Shown: positions 1-9,099 of the stretch, piece by piece
Numbering within the stretch: the stretch's first letter is position 1
Layout of the letters: every line of letters begins with the position of its first letter
DNA from: Clostridia bacterium
GTDB taxonomy: Bacteria; Bacillota; Clostridia; TANB77; CAG-508
DNA length: 55,349 nt
Direction of reading: 5' to 3'
Assembly: GCA_017613275.1 (NCBI GenBank)
Contig: JAGAED010000014.1
Span: 1-55,349 of the forward strand
Translations under genes and position numbers: made by a program
Notes under the pieces: model-generated
What the model was told of the DNA's origin: nothing
Databases searched by the model: none
Seen by the model: only the letters and a program-made list of their open reading frames with translations

Positions 1-367
1 AAGGCCATGGTTCTTCAATCCATCTCCACTTGTTGCATGGATAATTTATAGATAAAGGACCATACATTCTTTGATATTTATCCTTTAATTCTTTACATTC
101 CTTACAATATCTATTGTGTAAGCAAAGAGCTCTTTCATCATCTTTATGAGTGTCTAAATAAAGGGCTAATTCTGTTATAGCAAATTCTAATCCTTTTATT
201 TCATCAGCCATTTTTCTTCTCATGTCGCAGTTGCCTCTATCCATATCTTCTTCCATTGGAGACATATTAGCTGACATATTGGCATTCATGTTGACTGGCA
301 TATTGCCTGTTACATAAGTTCTTCCATCGTCTTTTGCTTCACAATTACAATTTCTATACATAGTCAT
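1..367 (-). CDS. cotJB: Spore coat protein CotJB, 3' end beyond the window
   Basis: Partial gene read leftward off the edge. The reading frame begins MTMYRNCNCE and contains the CotJB core: LYLDTHKDDERALCLHN, then KYQRMYGPLSINY and the tryptophan-rich WRWIEEPWP at the edge. CotJB is a small protein of the CotJ complex in the inner spore coat of Bacilli and Clostridia, normally encoded between cotJA and the manganese-catalase-like cotJC, which is presumably just outside. The ATG overlaps the cotJA stop as TAATG, so the two are likely translationally coupled. The N-terminus of about 45 residues is unusual: it has an NCNC motif and a Met/Asn-rich stretch (MPVNMNANMSANMSPM) before the conserved core. 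Family assignment is firm; the role of the extension is unknown. Confidence 0.88.
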   Translation of the reverse strand, partial: MTMYRNCNCEAKDDGRTYVTGNMPVNMNANMSANMSPMEEDMDRGNCDMRRKMADEIKGLEFAITELALYLDTHKDDERALCLHNRYCKECKELKDKYQRMYGPLSINYPCNKWRWIEEPWP

Positions 368-723
368 TATCCATTACACCCCTCTCCTACTGCATTTGTA
401 GATGCTAAATATTTATTAACTTCCATAGATTGACCTGGGCAATATGGGCTAACCAACTCTGGGAAAATTGTTCCCATTTTTAATCCTACTTGTGGTTTAA
501 ATGTTTTATCCATAAATTGATATGGCACATAACTTTGCGCTAGCATTGGGTCATCTGGAAATACACTATTGTATTCATCATCAAATCCGCAATTACAATT
601 TTCATTGTAAATATCATTATTGCATGAACCTACATTTTGACAACTAGTTTCCATATAATCACATTGATTTTCATCATCATGACTGTTATTCATACAATAA
701 CATTTTTGGTATCTTCCAAACAT
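367..723 (-). CDS. cotJA: Spore coat associated protein CotJA
   Basis: 118-residue protein whose C-terminal half carries the CotJA signature: SYVPYQFMDKTF, then VGLKMGTIFPELVSPYCPGQ at about residues 79-98. CotJA acts with CotJB and CotJC in the spore coat, made in the mother cell. The N-terminal ~50 residues are rich in Cys, Asn and Asp (CYCMNN, NCNCGFDDEYN), making it longer than the roughly 80-residue Bacillus protein. An AGGAGG ribosome site lies 6-12 bases before the ATG. It is the first gene of a cotJAB(C) operon and overlaps cotJB by one base. A CATACAAT element upstream fits a sporulation sigma-E -10 box. A metal-binding role for the cysteines is inference. Confidence 0.9.
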   Translation of the reverse strand: MFGRYQKCYCMNNSHDDENQCDYMETSCQNVGSCNNDIYNENCNCGFDDEYNSVFPDDPMLAQSYVPYQFMDKTFKPQVGLKMGTIFPELVSPYCPGQSMEVNKYLASTNAVGEGCNG

Positions 724-752
724 TTTTCTTCCTCCTTTTTCAAATTTAATAT

Positions 753-760
753 ATTGTATG
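753..760 (-). promoter_or_regulatory. Candidate sigma-E type -10 box for cotJA
   Basis: CATACAAT on the minus strand matches the known mother-cell sigma-E -10 consensus and lies about 30 bases before the cotJA ATG. No convincing -35 was seen, so the call rests on the -10 and on the spore-coat function. Confidence 0.35.
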
Positions 761-803
761 AATCTTCAATAAAAAACGTGAGTCTTAGATTTTTAAATAA
801 AAA

Positions 804-838
804 AAAGAAAAATGTTAACTAATGTAACATTTTTCTTT
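804..838 (-). terminator. Intrinsic terminator after pyk
   Basis: A perfect 14-bp stem (AAAGAAAAATGTTA against its complement) with a 7-base loop sits 6 bases past the pyk stop. On the minus strand a run of eight T follows. The A-rich other side may let it work in both directions. Confidence 0.85.
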
Positions 839-843
839 ATAAA

Positions 844-2286
844 TTATATTCTTAACATTCCAGCAAATGTTTTGTTTTGATCAACACTTGATAAAACTTT
901 AGCTCCTCCAGAGATTACTACGATATCTCCTGTTTCAACTAATTCATCTGCTTTTATTTTTTCAATTCCTTTTTTAATTGTGTCTTCTATAGAAGAAGTT
1001 CCTTCAACTAAAACTGGGCAAACATTTACAGATACTGCTAATTGGTTAAATGTTTTTTCGTCATCTGTTATAGCAAATATTGGGCATTGGCAAGGGAATC
1101 CAGCTAATTTTCTTATTGAATCTCCTGTTTTTGTGTATGCTACTATTCCAGCTGCGTTCATGTTTTGAGCTGTTGCAATAGTTGTATAAGCAATATGAGA
1201 TTCTAAATCGCTAAAATCAAATGTTTTAGCATATCTATTAAATCTGCTCCAATAATGTGTATCAGCTTCGATTGCTTTTGATATTTTTGACATTGCTTCA
1301 ACGCATTCTACAGGATATTTACCCATAGCACATTCTCCAGAAAGCATTATAGCTCCTGTTTTATCATATACAGCGTTTGCTACGTCACTTACTTCTGCTC
1401 TAGTTGGTCTTGGATTTGATGTCATTGATTCTAACATTTGTGTTGCTGTTATAACTGGTTTACCAACTTGGTTACATCTCTTAATAAATCTTTTTTGAAC
1501 GATTGGAACTTGTTCCATTGGTATTTCAACACCCATATCTCCACGAGCTACCATGATTCCATCTGATAAAGCTAAGATTTCTTCAAAGTTGTCTATACCT
1601 TCTTGGTTTTCTATTTTAGAAATGATTTTTACTCTTTCTCCACCATTTTCATTTAATAGTTTTCTTAAAGCTATAACGTCAGCTGCTTTTCTTACGAAAG
1701 AAGCTGCAACATAATCAAATCCTCTTTTGATTCCTTCTGTAATATCGTCAATGTCTTTTTGTGTTAAAGCTGGTAAATCAACTTTTACACCTGGTACGTT
1801 CATTGTTTTTCTGCTTCCTAATTTAGCTGTATTTAAAGCTTTACAAACAATATCTTTACCTTTAATTTCAACTATTTCAAATTCTAAAGCACCGTCATCT
1901 ACAAGTAATGTTCCACCAACTGAAACATCTTTGTATAATTCTTTGTAGCTGATTGATGTTTTAGTATTATTTCCTACTATATCTTCGTTTACAAATGTAA
2001 ATTCTTGTCCTTCTTCAATTGTAACTTTTTCATTTCCTGTTTCTAATACACCTGTTCTGATTTCTGGACCTTTTGTATCTAATAATAATGCAACTGGTCT
2101 GTTTAATTTTTTTCTAACGTTTTTGATGTTTTCAATCTTTTCTCCATTTTCTTCATAACCACCATGTGAGAAATTGATTCTTGTTACGTTTAATCCTGCT
2201 TTGAATAATTTTTCTAGCATTTCTGGATTTTCACTTGCTGGTCCGATTGTTCCAACGATTTTTGTTTTTCTTAATACTTTTTTCAT
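844..2286 (-). CDS. pyk: Pyruvate kinase
   Basis: 480 residues. Pyruvate kinase transfers phosphate from phosphoenolpyruvate to ADP, the last step of glycolysis, in the cytoplasm. The N-terminal barrel start TKIVGTIGPASE, the DTKGPEIRTG substrate loop, the active-site KIENQEGIDNFEEI (catalytic Lys near residue 222), MVARGDMGVEIP and ATQMLESM are all present. The length corresponds to the classic form; the extra C-terminal PEP-utiliser domain found in some Bacilli enzymes is absent. The gene stands alone, with its own extended -10 promoter, an AGGGAGG ribosome site and terminators on both sides. Nothing looks damaged. Confidence 0.97.
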   Translation of the reverse strand: MKKVLRKTKIVGTIGPASENPEMLEKLFKAGLNVTRINFSHGGYEENGEKIENIKNVRKKLNRPVALLLDTKGPEIRTGVLETGNEKVTIEEGQEFTFVNEDIVGNNTKTSISYKELYKDVSVGGTLLVDDGALEFEIVEIKGKDIVCKALNTAKLGSRKTMNVPGVKVDLPALTQKDIDDITEGIKRGFDYVAASFVRKAADVIALRKLLNENGGERVKIISKIENQEGIDNFEEILALSDGIMVARGDMGVEIPMEQVPIVQKRFIKRCNQVGKPVITATQMLESMTSNPRPTRAEVSDVANAVYDKTGAIMLSGECAMGKYPVECVEAMSKISKAIEADTHYWSRFNRYAKTFDFSDLESHIAYTTIATAQNMNAAGIVAYTKTGDSIRKLAGFPCQCPIFAITDDEKTFNQLAVSVNVCPVLVEGTSSIEDTIKKGIEKIKADELVETGDIVVISGGAKVLSSVDQNKTFAGMLRI

Positions 2287-2318
2287 TTTAAACTTCCTCC
2301 CTTTTCAAAACAATTATT

Positions 2319-2348
2319 ATTATATCACACTTTTACATAAAAAAACAA
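2319..2348 (-). promoter_or_regulatory. Promoter of pyk
   Basis: Minus-strand TTGTTT, an 18-base spacer and TATAAT preceded by TGTGA, which gives an extended TGn -10. It lies about 35 bases before the pyk ATG. Confidence 0.6.
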
Positions 2349-2369
2349 GATTTTTCAAGAAATTTCGCA

Positions 2370-2421
2370 AAAAAATCCAATTATATATTTTTAAGCAGAA
2401 AAATATATAATTGGATTTTTT
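2370..2421 (-). terminator. Terminator after pgi
   Basis: A perfect 23-bp stem with a six-base AAGCAG loop begins 12 bases after the pgi stop. The arms start and end in A6/T6 runs, so it can terminate in either direction, between pgi and pyk. Confidence 0.85.
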
Positions 2422-2432
2422 AAATATTATTT

Positions 2433-3740
2433 TTAATATCCTGGTTTTTCTAAAAGTTTAAACATGTTTGTTTTATATTTTTCAACACCTGGTTGGTTAA
2501 ATGGATTTACTCCTAGAACTTCACCAGACATTGCACATGAAAGTTCGAAGAAATATATTAGTTCTCCAATGCATTCTTCATTTAAACTATCTAATTCTAA
2601 TAATATATTTGGAACTTCTCCATCAACGTGTGCTTTAATTGTTCCTTCCATTGCTTTTTTATTAACATAGTCTAAATCTTTTCCAACTAGATAATTTAAT
2701 CCATCTAAATTATCTTCATCAGTATTAATTGTTATTTGAGCATCTGTATTTTTAACACTTATTACTGTTTCAAAAAGATTTCTTCTTCCCTCTTGTATAT
2801 ATTGTCCCATAGAATGTAAGTCAGTTGTTAGGTCAACTCCTGCAGGGAATATTCCTTTTCCTTGTTTTCCTTCACTTTCGCCATATAGTTGTTTCCACCA
2901 TTCTGTGAAATAGTGTAATTTAGGCTCATAGTTTGCAAATATTTCAATGTTTTTATCATTTTTATATAGAATATTTCTTACTACTGCATATTTGTAGCAA
3001 TCGTTATATTTTAGGTTGGCATCATTGTACTTGTCTTGCGCTATTCTTGCCCCTTCCATTAGCTTGTCTATATCAATTCCAGCTGCTGCAATTGGCAAAA
3101 GTCCAACAGCTGTAAGGACTGAATATCTTCCACCTACATTATCTGGAATGACAAATTTTTCATACCCTTCATTATCTGCAAGAGTTTTTAATGCTCCCTT
3201 TTCTTTATCAGTTGTAACATAAATTCTACTTCTTGCTTCTTCAATTCCATATTTGTTTTCCAAAATCTCTCTGAATATTCTAAATGCAATACCTGGCTCT
3301 GTTGTAGTTCCTGATTTCGAAATAACATTAACTGAAAAATCTTTGTCTCCAATGTAATTAATTAAATCATTTATATAATTTGGACTTAAATTGTTACCCG
3401 CATATAAGATTTGTGGGAATTTTCTTTCTTTGTCTGAAAGCAAATTGTAGAAAGTATTTGTTAGACTCTCTATTACTGCTCTAGCTCCTAAATATGAACC
3501 ACCAATGCCTATTACAACCAAAATATCAGACTCTTTCTTGATTTTTTTAGCAGCTTTTTTTATCCTTGCAAATTCTTTTTTATCATAATTTGTAGGAAGT
3601 TCAAGCCATCCAACAAAATCAGTTTCATCTTCTGTTCTTTTGTGTAAATTCTTATGTATAAGTTCGACTTTCTTCCTGTATTCAAGAATTTCCTTCTCAC
3701 TTATACCTGTATTTTCTAAATTTACATTCAAATTTTTCAT
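2433..3740 (-). CDS. pgi: Glucose-6-phosphate isomerase
   Basis: 435 residues, the length of the Bacillus-type enzyme. It interconverts glucose 6-phosphate and fructose 6-phosphate at the branch between glycolysis and sugar-nucleotide synthesis. The sequence shows [14 protein letters not shown] near residue 80, the phosphate-binding [10 protein letters not shown] near 141, [28 protein letters not shown] with the active-site Glu region, and [10 protein letters not shown]. Start ATGAAAAATTTG is supported by an AAGGAGGT-like site (AGAGGTTGTTGATAT) just upstream. It is a monocistronic unit with a sigma-A promoter and a strong terminator. Its product feeds glmM-dependent amino sugar supply, but the genes are not adjacent. 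Confidence 0.97.
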   Translation of the reverse strand: MKNLNVNLENTGISEKEILEYRKKVELIHKNLHKRTEDETDFVGWLELPTNYDKKEFARIKKAAKKIKKESDILVVIGIGGSYLGARAVIESLTNTFYNLLSDKERKFPQILYAGNNLSPNYINDLINYIGDKDFSVNVISKSGTTTEPGIAFRIFREILENKYGIEEARSRIYVTTDKEKGALKTLADNEGYEKFVIPDNVGGRYSVLTAVGLLPIAAAGIDIDKLMEGARIAQDKYNDANLKYNDCYKYAVVRNILYKNDKNIEIFANYEPKLHYFTEWWKQLYGESEGKQGKGIFPAGVDLTTDLHSMGQYIQEGRRNLFETVISVKNTDAQITINTDEDNLDGLNYLVGKDLDYVNKKAMEGTIKAHVDGEVPNILLELDSLNEECIGELIYFFELSCAMSGEVLGVNPFNQPGVEKYKTNMFKLLEKPGY

Positions 3741-3778
3741 ATATCAACAACCTCTTTTCCTTCGTTTCTTTCAATGCG

Positions 3779-3807
3779 ATTATATATGAAGTATTTTTAT
3801 ATTGCAA
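3779..3807 (-). promoter_or_regulatory. Sigma-A promoter of pgi
   Basis: TTGCAA, a 17-base spacer and TATAAT on the minus strand, about 40 bases before the pgi ATG. Confidence 0.75.
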
Positions 3808-3881
3808 GGATTTTATAAAAAGTTTTTAATTAAATTATAAGCAACAATTATATATTTTGTAGCGAAATTGTGGGGAATGTA

Positions 3882-5084
3882 TTATTTCAAAATTTCGTCC
3901 AAAACCTTTGCCAAATACTTCATACTATTGTTGCATTGTTCCAGAGTATTGCCTGTGGCACCGACTTCTATTATAGAAGCATATTTCCCGGCATGTTGAT
4001 TATATCTATATTTTGTAAGCATTATTGGTTTAAACAAACCTGGATACATTTCTTCTGCTTTTTGTTGAACCTTTATAGCAAATTTCAAATTCTGTTGCCA
4101 ATTTGGATGCCATAAACCACCTTCATTCGTACCAATAACAAACATTATTTGAGCAGCCACATCATCTCCAATTTTAACACATGGAGCATAGTCTGGCCTG
4201 CTCCCTATTGCATCTCTATGTACATCAAAAATAATATCAGTTGGATTTTGTTTCAAAATTTCTTCAACAGTTGCCAATGAATTTGTATATGAACCATTAT
4301 ATGAAGGATAGTCATGATATGTTTTATTGTGTATGACATTATGTCCATATTGTTTTAAGTGATTTTCCAACTCATCCCCTACTCTTGCAACTGTGAAGTT
4401 TAAATCGGTTGTTCTATAATTTCCTGTTGGTGTATATGAAAACTTTTCACTTGATGTATAACTCTCACAAGTATGTGTGTGGAATATGAGAATGTTCTTA
4501 TTTTCTATTTTTATATCAGGGTTCATAATTTCATTATTCAATTCAAAAGATGTCCCATTTTTGATTTTAACAGCTCCATATTCTGCACTATAATTTAGGC
4601 TAATTGGATTTTGTGTTACCACTTCAGTTGCAAGCCCAGTTTGCGCGAGCTGAAGGGGATTATCATTATTTTCTTCTTTTATTTCATTCTGTTCTTTATC
4701 TTGTGGTGTTGATGTTTCTGTTGAATTTTCATCAGTTGCACTATCTTCTTGCTCTGGTGCAAAGTTTTCAATTGCACCTATTTGACTTTTTAAAATTTCT
4801 TCATATAGTTTTTTCCCTTCTTTTGGGGTGTCTGGTGTTTCTTCATTATTTACACTGCCAACAATTGCAGATGTTGTGTCTATACATCCTGTAAAATCAT
4901 AATTAAATAAACCTTCATTATTGGGATCCTCTTCAATACTTTCCTCTTTTGCAAACACTTCATTATCTAGTTTTTTTAGATTATTAAAATACTTCGTAAG
5001 ACCAAGTAATGTTGCAATTGTTAAAATTATTAAAACAAAATATTTTATTATATCTTTTACATTAAAAACCGCAATTTTAAACAT
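3882..5084 (-). CDS. spoIIP: Stage II sporulation protein P
   Basis: 400 residues. SpoIIP is a membrane-anchored peptidoglycan amidase/endopeptidase that works with SpoIID and SpoIIM to degrade septal wall during forespore engulfment. One transmembrane segment near residues 12-29 is followed by a Glu/Ser/Thr-rich linker to about residue 150. The SpoIIP catalytic domain follows: ILIFHTHTCESYT with the zinc-type HxH and Glu, DLNFTVARVGDEL, DIIFDVHRDAIGSR, VIGTNEGGLWHPNW and ASIIEVGATGNT. It is single-gene here; in Bacillus it follows gpr, which is not seen. CATATATA before the start resembles a sigma-E -10 but is not decisive. Confidence 0.93.
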   Translation of the reverse strand: MFKIAVFNVKDIIKYFVLIILTIATLLGLTKYFNNLKKLDNEVFAKEESIEEDPNNEGLFNYDFTGCIDTTSAIVGSVNNEETPDTPKEGKKLYEEILKSQIGAIENFAPEQEDSATDENSTETSTPQDKEQNEIKEENNDNPLQLAQTGLATEVVTQNPISLNYSAEYGAVKIKNGTSFELNNEIMNPDIKIENKNILIFHTHTCESYTSSEKFSYTPTGNYRTTDLNFTVARVGDELENHLKQYGHNVIHNKTYHDYPSYNGSYTNSLATVEEILKQNPTDIIFDVHRDAIGSRPDYAPCVKIGDDVAAQIMFVIGTNEGGLWHPNWQQNLKFAIKVQQKAEEMYPGLFKPIMLTKYRYNQHAGKYASIIEVGATGNTLEQCNNSMKYLAKVLDEILK

Positions 5085-5140
5085 ATATATCTCCTTAATT
5101 CTTAAGTACCTTATATATATGTTTATTCGGGAAATAAAAA

Positions 5141-5163
5141 AAAATTCGCATTTAGCGAATTTT
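5141..5163 (-). terminator. Terminator after the small membrane protein gene
   Basis: AAAATTCGC / GCGAATTTT stem of 9 bp with loop ATTTA, followed on the minus strand by a T9-like run. It starts a few bases past the stop at 5170. Confidence 0.75.
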
Positions 5164-5169
5164 ATTAAA

Positions 5170-5508
5170 CTATATTTTTTTCCAGAACCAATCTAGACTA
5201 TTGTTTATGCTTTTTTTGTTTTGTGCTTTTGCTTCTATGTCATCTGTCCATAGATATGCAAAGAATGATATTAATAAGAATACAAAGTCAATTGCAACGC
5301 ATCTTGATAATGTTTCTGTTAGATATCTGAATTCTTCTGAAAGTGTTGTTAGTTGAGCTACATGTACTATTAAAACTCCTAAATATGCAGCTAAAACTAC
5401 TGCAGCTACCGCACTTTTCTTTATTTCTTGAGCTAAGAATATTAATAACACTGTTGCTGCAACCATTAGTATTAATGTTATTGGGTTTGTAATATCAAAA
5501 ACAAACAT
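5170..5508 (-). CDS. Small membrane protein of unknown function
   Basis: 112 residues. Three hydrophobic segments are visible, at about residues 8-26 (ITLILMVAATVLLIFLA), 33-52 and 72-90, with a charged C-terminus ending NSLDWFWKKI. No family was recognised. A GGAGGAATAATC ribosome site directly precedes the ATG, and a terminator follows, so it is probably a single-gene unit between spoIIP and glmM. No signal peptide cleavage site, lipobox or catalytic motif was seen. The neighbours give no clear functional hint; a holin-like or stress membrane protein cannot be excluded. Confidence 0.65.
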   Translation of the reverse strand: MFVFDITNPITLILMVAATVLLIFLAQEIKKSAVAAVVLAAYLGVLIVHVAQLTTLSEEFRYLTETLSRCVAIDFVFLLISFFAYLWTDDIEAKAQNKKSINNSLDWFWKKI

Positions 5509-5626
5509 GATTATTCCTCCTTTTTTCTTCCGTTTTTTACTAAAAATATTTTATCACTGTTTTTTGTTTTGTTCAATAATTTTTATATTTCATTTTCATT
5601 ACATTTTTGTTACAAAAATTGCAAAT

Positions 5627-5669
5627 AAAAAACCTGGTTTTTGGGGAGTATCCCTAAAAACCAAGTTTT
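5627..5669 (-). terminator. Terminator after glmM
   Basis: Imperfect stem of about 17 bp (AAAACCTGGTTTTTGGG against CCCTAAAAACCAAGTTTT) with two mismatches. It lies within 6 bases of the glmM stop and is followed by T-rich sequence on the minus strand. Confidence 0.65.
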
Positions 5670-5674
5670 ATGTT

Positions 5675-7042
5675 TTATGCTAATAGTTTTTCTATTAAAT
5701 CTGCAATTTCTTGTGCTTTTTGTTTTATGTATTGTTGATCTGCTCCTTCTATCATTACTCTTACTAATGGTTCAGTTCCAGAAGGTCTTATTAGAACTCT
5801 ACCGTTTCCAGCAAATTCTTTTTCTAAGTTTTCTATTGCAGTTTTTATTTCTTTGTTTTCTTTGTAATCATATTTTTTGTCATTGCTTACTTTCGCATTT
5901 ACTAATACTTGTGGGTATAGTGTAACAATATCAGCCATTTCAGATGCTTTTTTGCCTTCTTCTAAGATTGACTTCATTAACATTAAAGATGTTAGTATTC
6001 CATCTCCTGTTGGATTGTAATCAAGTAATATTACGTGACCTGATTGTTCTCCACCTAGGTTATAGCCATTTTTTAGCATTTCTTCTAATACGTATCTATC
6101 TCCTACTTTTGTTTGTATTAAGTTTAAGTTATTAGCTTCTGCAAATTTGTTCATTCCCAAGTTGCTCATTACAGTTGCAACTATTGTGTTTTTATTAAGT
6201 TTTCCAGCTTTCATTAAAGATTTTGATATTATAGCCATTATCTTGTCGCCATCGATTTCATTACCTTTTTCATCAACAGCAAGACATCTATCTCCATCAC
6301 CATCAAATGCAACACCCATGCTTAATTTATTTTCTACAACAAATTTCTTTAGGTTATCTAAATGTGTTGATCCACAATTTTCATTTATATTTATACCATC
6401 TGGATTGTTGCTTATTATTTTGTATTTTATTCCTAATGTTGAAAATACTTTTTCAGCAACTTTGTATGTTGCACCATTTGCAGTATCTAAACCAATTACA
6501 AAGTCATCTGTAACTAGTTTTTCCATATCATCATCAAAGTTTTTTCTAAAGAAATATACATATTCATCTATTAAATCTTCTCTATATTCTGATACTCCAA
6601 TGTGTTCATTTATAGCTGTTAATTCATCTAATTTACCAGATTCCATTATTTCTTCAATTTCTTCTTCTAGCTCATCTGGAATTTTCATTCCCTTGTTGCT
6701 AAAATATTTAATTCCATTGAATTCGAATGTGTTATGTGATGCAGAAATAACAACACTTGCATCAGCATTTAATTTTCTTGTTAAATAAGCTACTCCAGGT
6801 GTTGGTATAACTCCTAATAATTTTACATTTGCACCATAGCTTAAGAAACCAGCCACCATTGCGCTTTCTATTAGAGTTCCAGAAAGTCTAGTATCCCTTC
6901 CTATTAAAATTGTTGGAGCTCCATCTTTTTTATGTTTTGATAATACATATGCTCCTGCTTTTGCAACCTTATATACTAATTCTGGTGTTAAATCTGTGTT
7001 TGCTATTCTTCTTATTCCATCTGTTCCGAAATATTTACGCAT
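5675..7042 (-). CDS. glmM: Phosphoglucosamine mutase
   Basis: 455 residues, usual length about 450. GlmM converts glucosamine 6-phosphate to glucosamine 1-phosphate on the way to UDP-GlcNAc for peptidoglycan and surface sugars. It shows the N-terminal RKYFGTDGIRR, the phosphoserine loop VVISASHNTFEFNG near residue 100, the metal loop AFDGDGDRC near 240, the sugar loop GGEQSGHVI and the phosphate-binding RPSGTEPLVRVM near 425. Start ATGCGTAAA follows a GAAAGGAAGG site. It is the last gene after the capsule regulators (phosphatase, kinase, Wzz), 78 bases beyond the phosphatase stop. That order fits supply of amino sugar for the capsule, but a CATATAAT-like element in the gap could give separate transcription. 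Confidence 0.96.
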   Translation of the reverse strand: MRKYFGTDGIRRIANTDLTPELVYKVAKAGAYVLSKHKKDGAPTILIGRDTRLSGTLIESAMVAGFLSYGANVKLLGVIPTPGVAYLTRKLNADASVVISASHNTFEFNGIKYFSNKGMKIPDELEEEIEEIMESGKLDELTAINEHIGVSEYREDLIDEYVYFFRKNFDDDMEKLVTDDFVIGLDTANGATYKVAEKVFSTLGIKYKIISNNPDGININENCGSTHLDNLKKFVVENKLSMGVAFDGDGDRCLAVDEKGNEIDGDKIMAIISKSLMKAGKLNKNTIVATVMSNLGMNKFAEANNLNLIQTKVGDRYVLEEMLKNGYNLGGEQSGHVILLDYNPTGDGILTSLMLMKSILEEGKKASEMADIVTLYPQVLVNAKVSNDKKYDYKENKEIKTAIENLEKEFAGNGRVLIRPSGTEPLVRVMIEGADQQYIKQKAQEIADLIEKLLA

Positions 7043-7120
7043 TTTACAATCCTTCCTTTCTTTAAAGACGAGTTAGTTCCGCCAATACCATTATATGGAA
7101 CACAATAATGCTCCACTAAA

Positions 7121-7912
7121 TTATTTTTCCTTGCTTAAGATATTTACAAGTAATTTATCTTTTAACGATAACTCGAATTTTTTTGGTGTTTCTACATTAA
7201 TTCTTTTATTTGCTAATGCCAATCCAGGATTAATTGTAGTAATTTCATTTAATTTTTCTACACCTATTATTCTTCTAATTTCCATTAAGCACTCTGGTAT
7301 TCTTTCATAAATTGTATTTTGTCTATGTACATCTGAACCCAAAAAATGAACATAATTGTTTTCAAACATTTTCTTTACAAATATTTTTGTAGCATTTCCA
7401 TATTGACCAATTATACTTCCATAATTTGCTTGCATCAATACACCTTTTTGTGCTAAGTCATATAGCAATTCTGGTTCTTTTCTTATAAAAGAATATCTTT
7501 CAGGATGTGCTAGAATTGGCACTATTTTGTATTGTTGCATTTCATAAATTACATCATATAAATTTAATGGTTCAGCATTTAATGGTAATTCAAAAAGAAC
7601 GTAGCTTGTATTATTTATAGTTGAAGCTTTTGCATTTTCTAATAAGCTTATTAAATTTTCAGACATGTATATTTCATTTCCTAAATATAATTCGCCATCA
7701 TAATTTTTTATAAATAAGTTTTTAGAAATAGCATCTAGCCAAACTTCTCTCTCGGCCACATCCGTTTCATAATAGTTTTCCATGTAATGCGGGGTAAGGA
7801 CAATCTTGTCAAACCCCGCTTTTTTTGCTTCTTCAATAAGATTAAATGTTTCTTCTATATCTCTTGCACCATCATCAATATTTGGTAAAATATGTGTATG
7901 AAAATCTATCAT
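7121..7912 (-). CDS. Capsule tyrosine-protein phosphatase, PHP family (CpsB/YwqE type)
   Basis: 263 residues. PHP-domain manganese-dependent phosphatases of this family dephosphorylate the cognate BY-kinase and so tune capsule polymerisation. Visible metal ligands are MIDFHTHILPNIDDGA at the N-terminus, LTPHYMENY near residue 40, PILAHPERYS near 135 and LGSDVHRQN near 190, all typical of CpsB/CapC/YwqE. It follows the kinase gene by 2 bases and so belongs to the wzz-kinase-phosphatase operon. The C-terminus ends in a Lys-rich tail. It would act in the cytoplasm on the tyrosine residues of the adjacent kinase. Symbol left blank because naming differs between species (cpsB, capC, epsC, ywqE). 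Confidence 0.9.
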   Translation of the reverse strand: MIDFHTHILPNIDDGARDIEETFNLIEEAKKAGFDKIVLTPHYMENYYETDVAEREVWLDAISKNLFIKNYDGELYLGNEIYMSENLISLLENAKASTINNTSYVLFELPLNAEPLNLYDVIYEMQQYKIVPILAHPERYSFIRKEPELLYDLAQKGVLMQANYGSIIGQYGNATKIFVKKMFENNYVHFLGSDVHRQNTIYERIPECLMEIRRIIGVEKLNEITTINPGLALANKRINVETPKKFELSLKDKLLVNILSKEK

Positions 7913-7914
7913 TT

Positions 7915-9099
7915 TTAGTAGTTCTCTCCTTGTTTACGTTTTTCTGTTTCTATATATTCATTTACTTGTCTTAGTATTTCTTTTGTTTTTTCATCCAAAT
8001 TTTGGTCTATTTTTACTTCTGATATTCTTCCTTCTCCTTGAACCTGAGCTTCTACTTCTTGATATCCAGTATGATTATTTTCTACTATATTGTTTTCTAC
8101 TTTTTCTTCAAAAGTGTTGCTTTCATCTATGTAATTTTCTTGGGTATTTTCTTCATAGTTGTTGCTTAAATCAATGTCATTTTCTGCAACACTTTCTTCA
8201 ACAACATCTTCTACATCGTCAATAGGATATTCCTTTTTTAGTGTTTCAATTCTCATTGTATCTTCAAAATCATGATTTAAGTCATTATATCCGAATTCTT
8301 CTTCTCTTTCTCTCTCTTGATCTTTAATAATAGAATTAAAATACTCATCCATCTTCTTTTGTTCTTTTCTAGTTGGTTTTACTGTCATATTTGCTCCAGT
8401 AATTGACCCATAGTAATACGAACTATTATATTTCTTAGAAGATATGTCCATTTTATTTACTACAACACCAGCGATTTTTCCACCTACATTTTGAATATTT
8501 TTTACAATTCTTGTAAGACTTTCTTTTTTTGTTTCTTTTTGAGCAGTTACAATCATTGTAGAATCAACTATTCTAGATAGAATTATAGCATCTGTTACTA
8601 AGTCGCATGGTGTTCCATCTATAATTATCAAATCGCACATTGTCTTTAATTCTTGCAATAAATTTTTCATTCTGCGAGAAACCAACAATTCTGAAGGGTT
8701 TGGTGGAACATTTCCAGCTGTTAATATATGTAGATTTTCTACATCAGTTTCTTGAATATAGTTTGCAATGCTAATCTCTTCGGCATTTTCCATGTCATCT
8801 ACACCAATATTAGATAGATAGTTAGATAAACCTGGTTTTGGTAGAACGCCAAATATGCTATATTGTCTACCTTTTCTCATGTCTGCATCAACTATGATTA
8901 CTCTTTTTCCAGCTTGTGCAAATGTAACAGCTAAATTGGCTGTAATCCAGCTTTTACCCTCTCCAGGGAATGTTGAAGTTATTAATAAAGTTTTTAATTT
9001 TTTATCTGTATTCATAAATTGTATATTTGTTCTTAATGTTCTAAAAATTTCAGATACAGGAGATTTAGGATCTTGATATGTTAATAATTCTTTTTTCAT
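7915..9099 (-). CDS. Capsule BY-type tyrosine kinase (CpsD/CapB)
   Basis: 394 residues. Gram-positive BY-kinases pair with a membrane Wzz/CpsC activator and autophosphorylate on C-terminal tyrosines. The protein has LITSTFPGEGKSWITANLA (Walker A) near residue 42, VIIVDADMRKGRQ (Walker A') near 70 and LIIIDGTPCDLVTDAI (Walker B). A KYNSSYYYGS cluster lies near 220. Then comes an unusually long acidic tail of about 150 residues, rich in Glu, Asp and Asn and ending EKRKQGENY. The usual protein is about 230 residues, so the tail is an extension; its few scattered Tyr residues may be phosphorylation sites (inference). It overlaps wzz by one base and precedes the phosphatase by 2 bases. Confidence 0.88.
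   Translation of the reverse strand: MKKELLTYQDPKSPVSEIFRTLRTNIQFMNTDKKLKTLLITSTFPGEGKSWITANLAVTFAQAGKRVIIVDADMRKGRQYSIFGVLPKPGLSNYLSNIGVDDMENAEEISIANYIQETDVENLHILTAGNVPPNPSELLVSRRMKNLLQELKTMCDLIIIDGTPCDLVTDAIILSRIVDSTMIVTAQKETKKESLTRIVKNIQNVGGKIAGVVVNKMDISSKKYNSSYYYGSITGANMTVKPTRKEQKKMDEYFNSIIKDQEREREEEFGYNDLNHDFEDTMRIETLKKEYPIDDVEDVVEESVAENDIDLSNNYEENTQENYIDESNTFEEKVENNIVENNHTGYQEVEAQVQGEGRISEVKIDQNLDEKTKEILRQVNEYIETEKRKQGENY

Noticed and set aside
6147..6788. 213-codon plus-strand frame opposite glmM
   Set aside because: It is antisense to conserved glmM codons, has Ser/Leu/Phe-rich shadow composition and no ribosome site.
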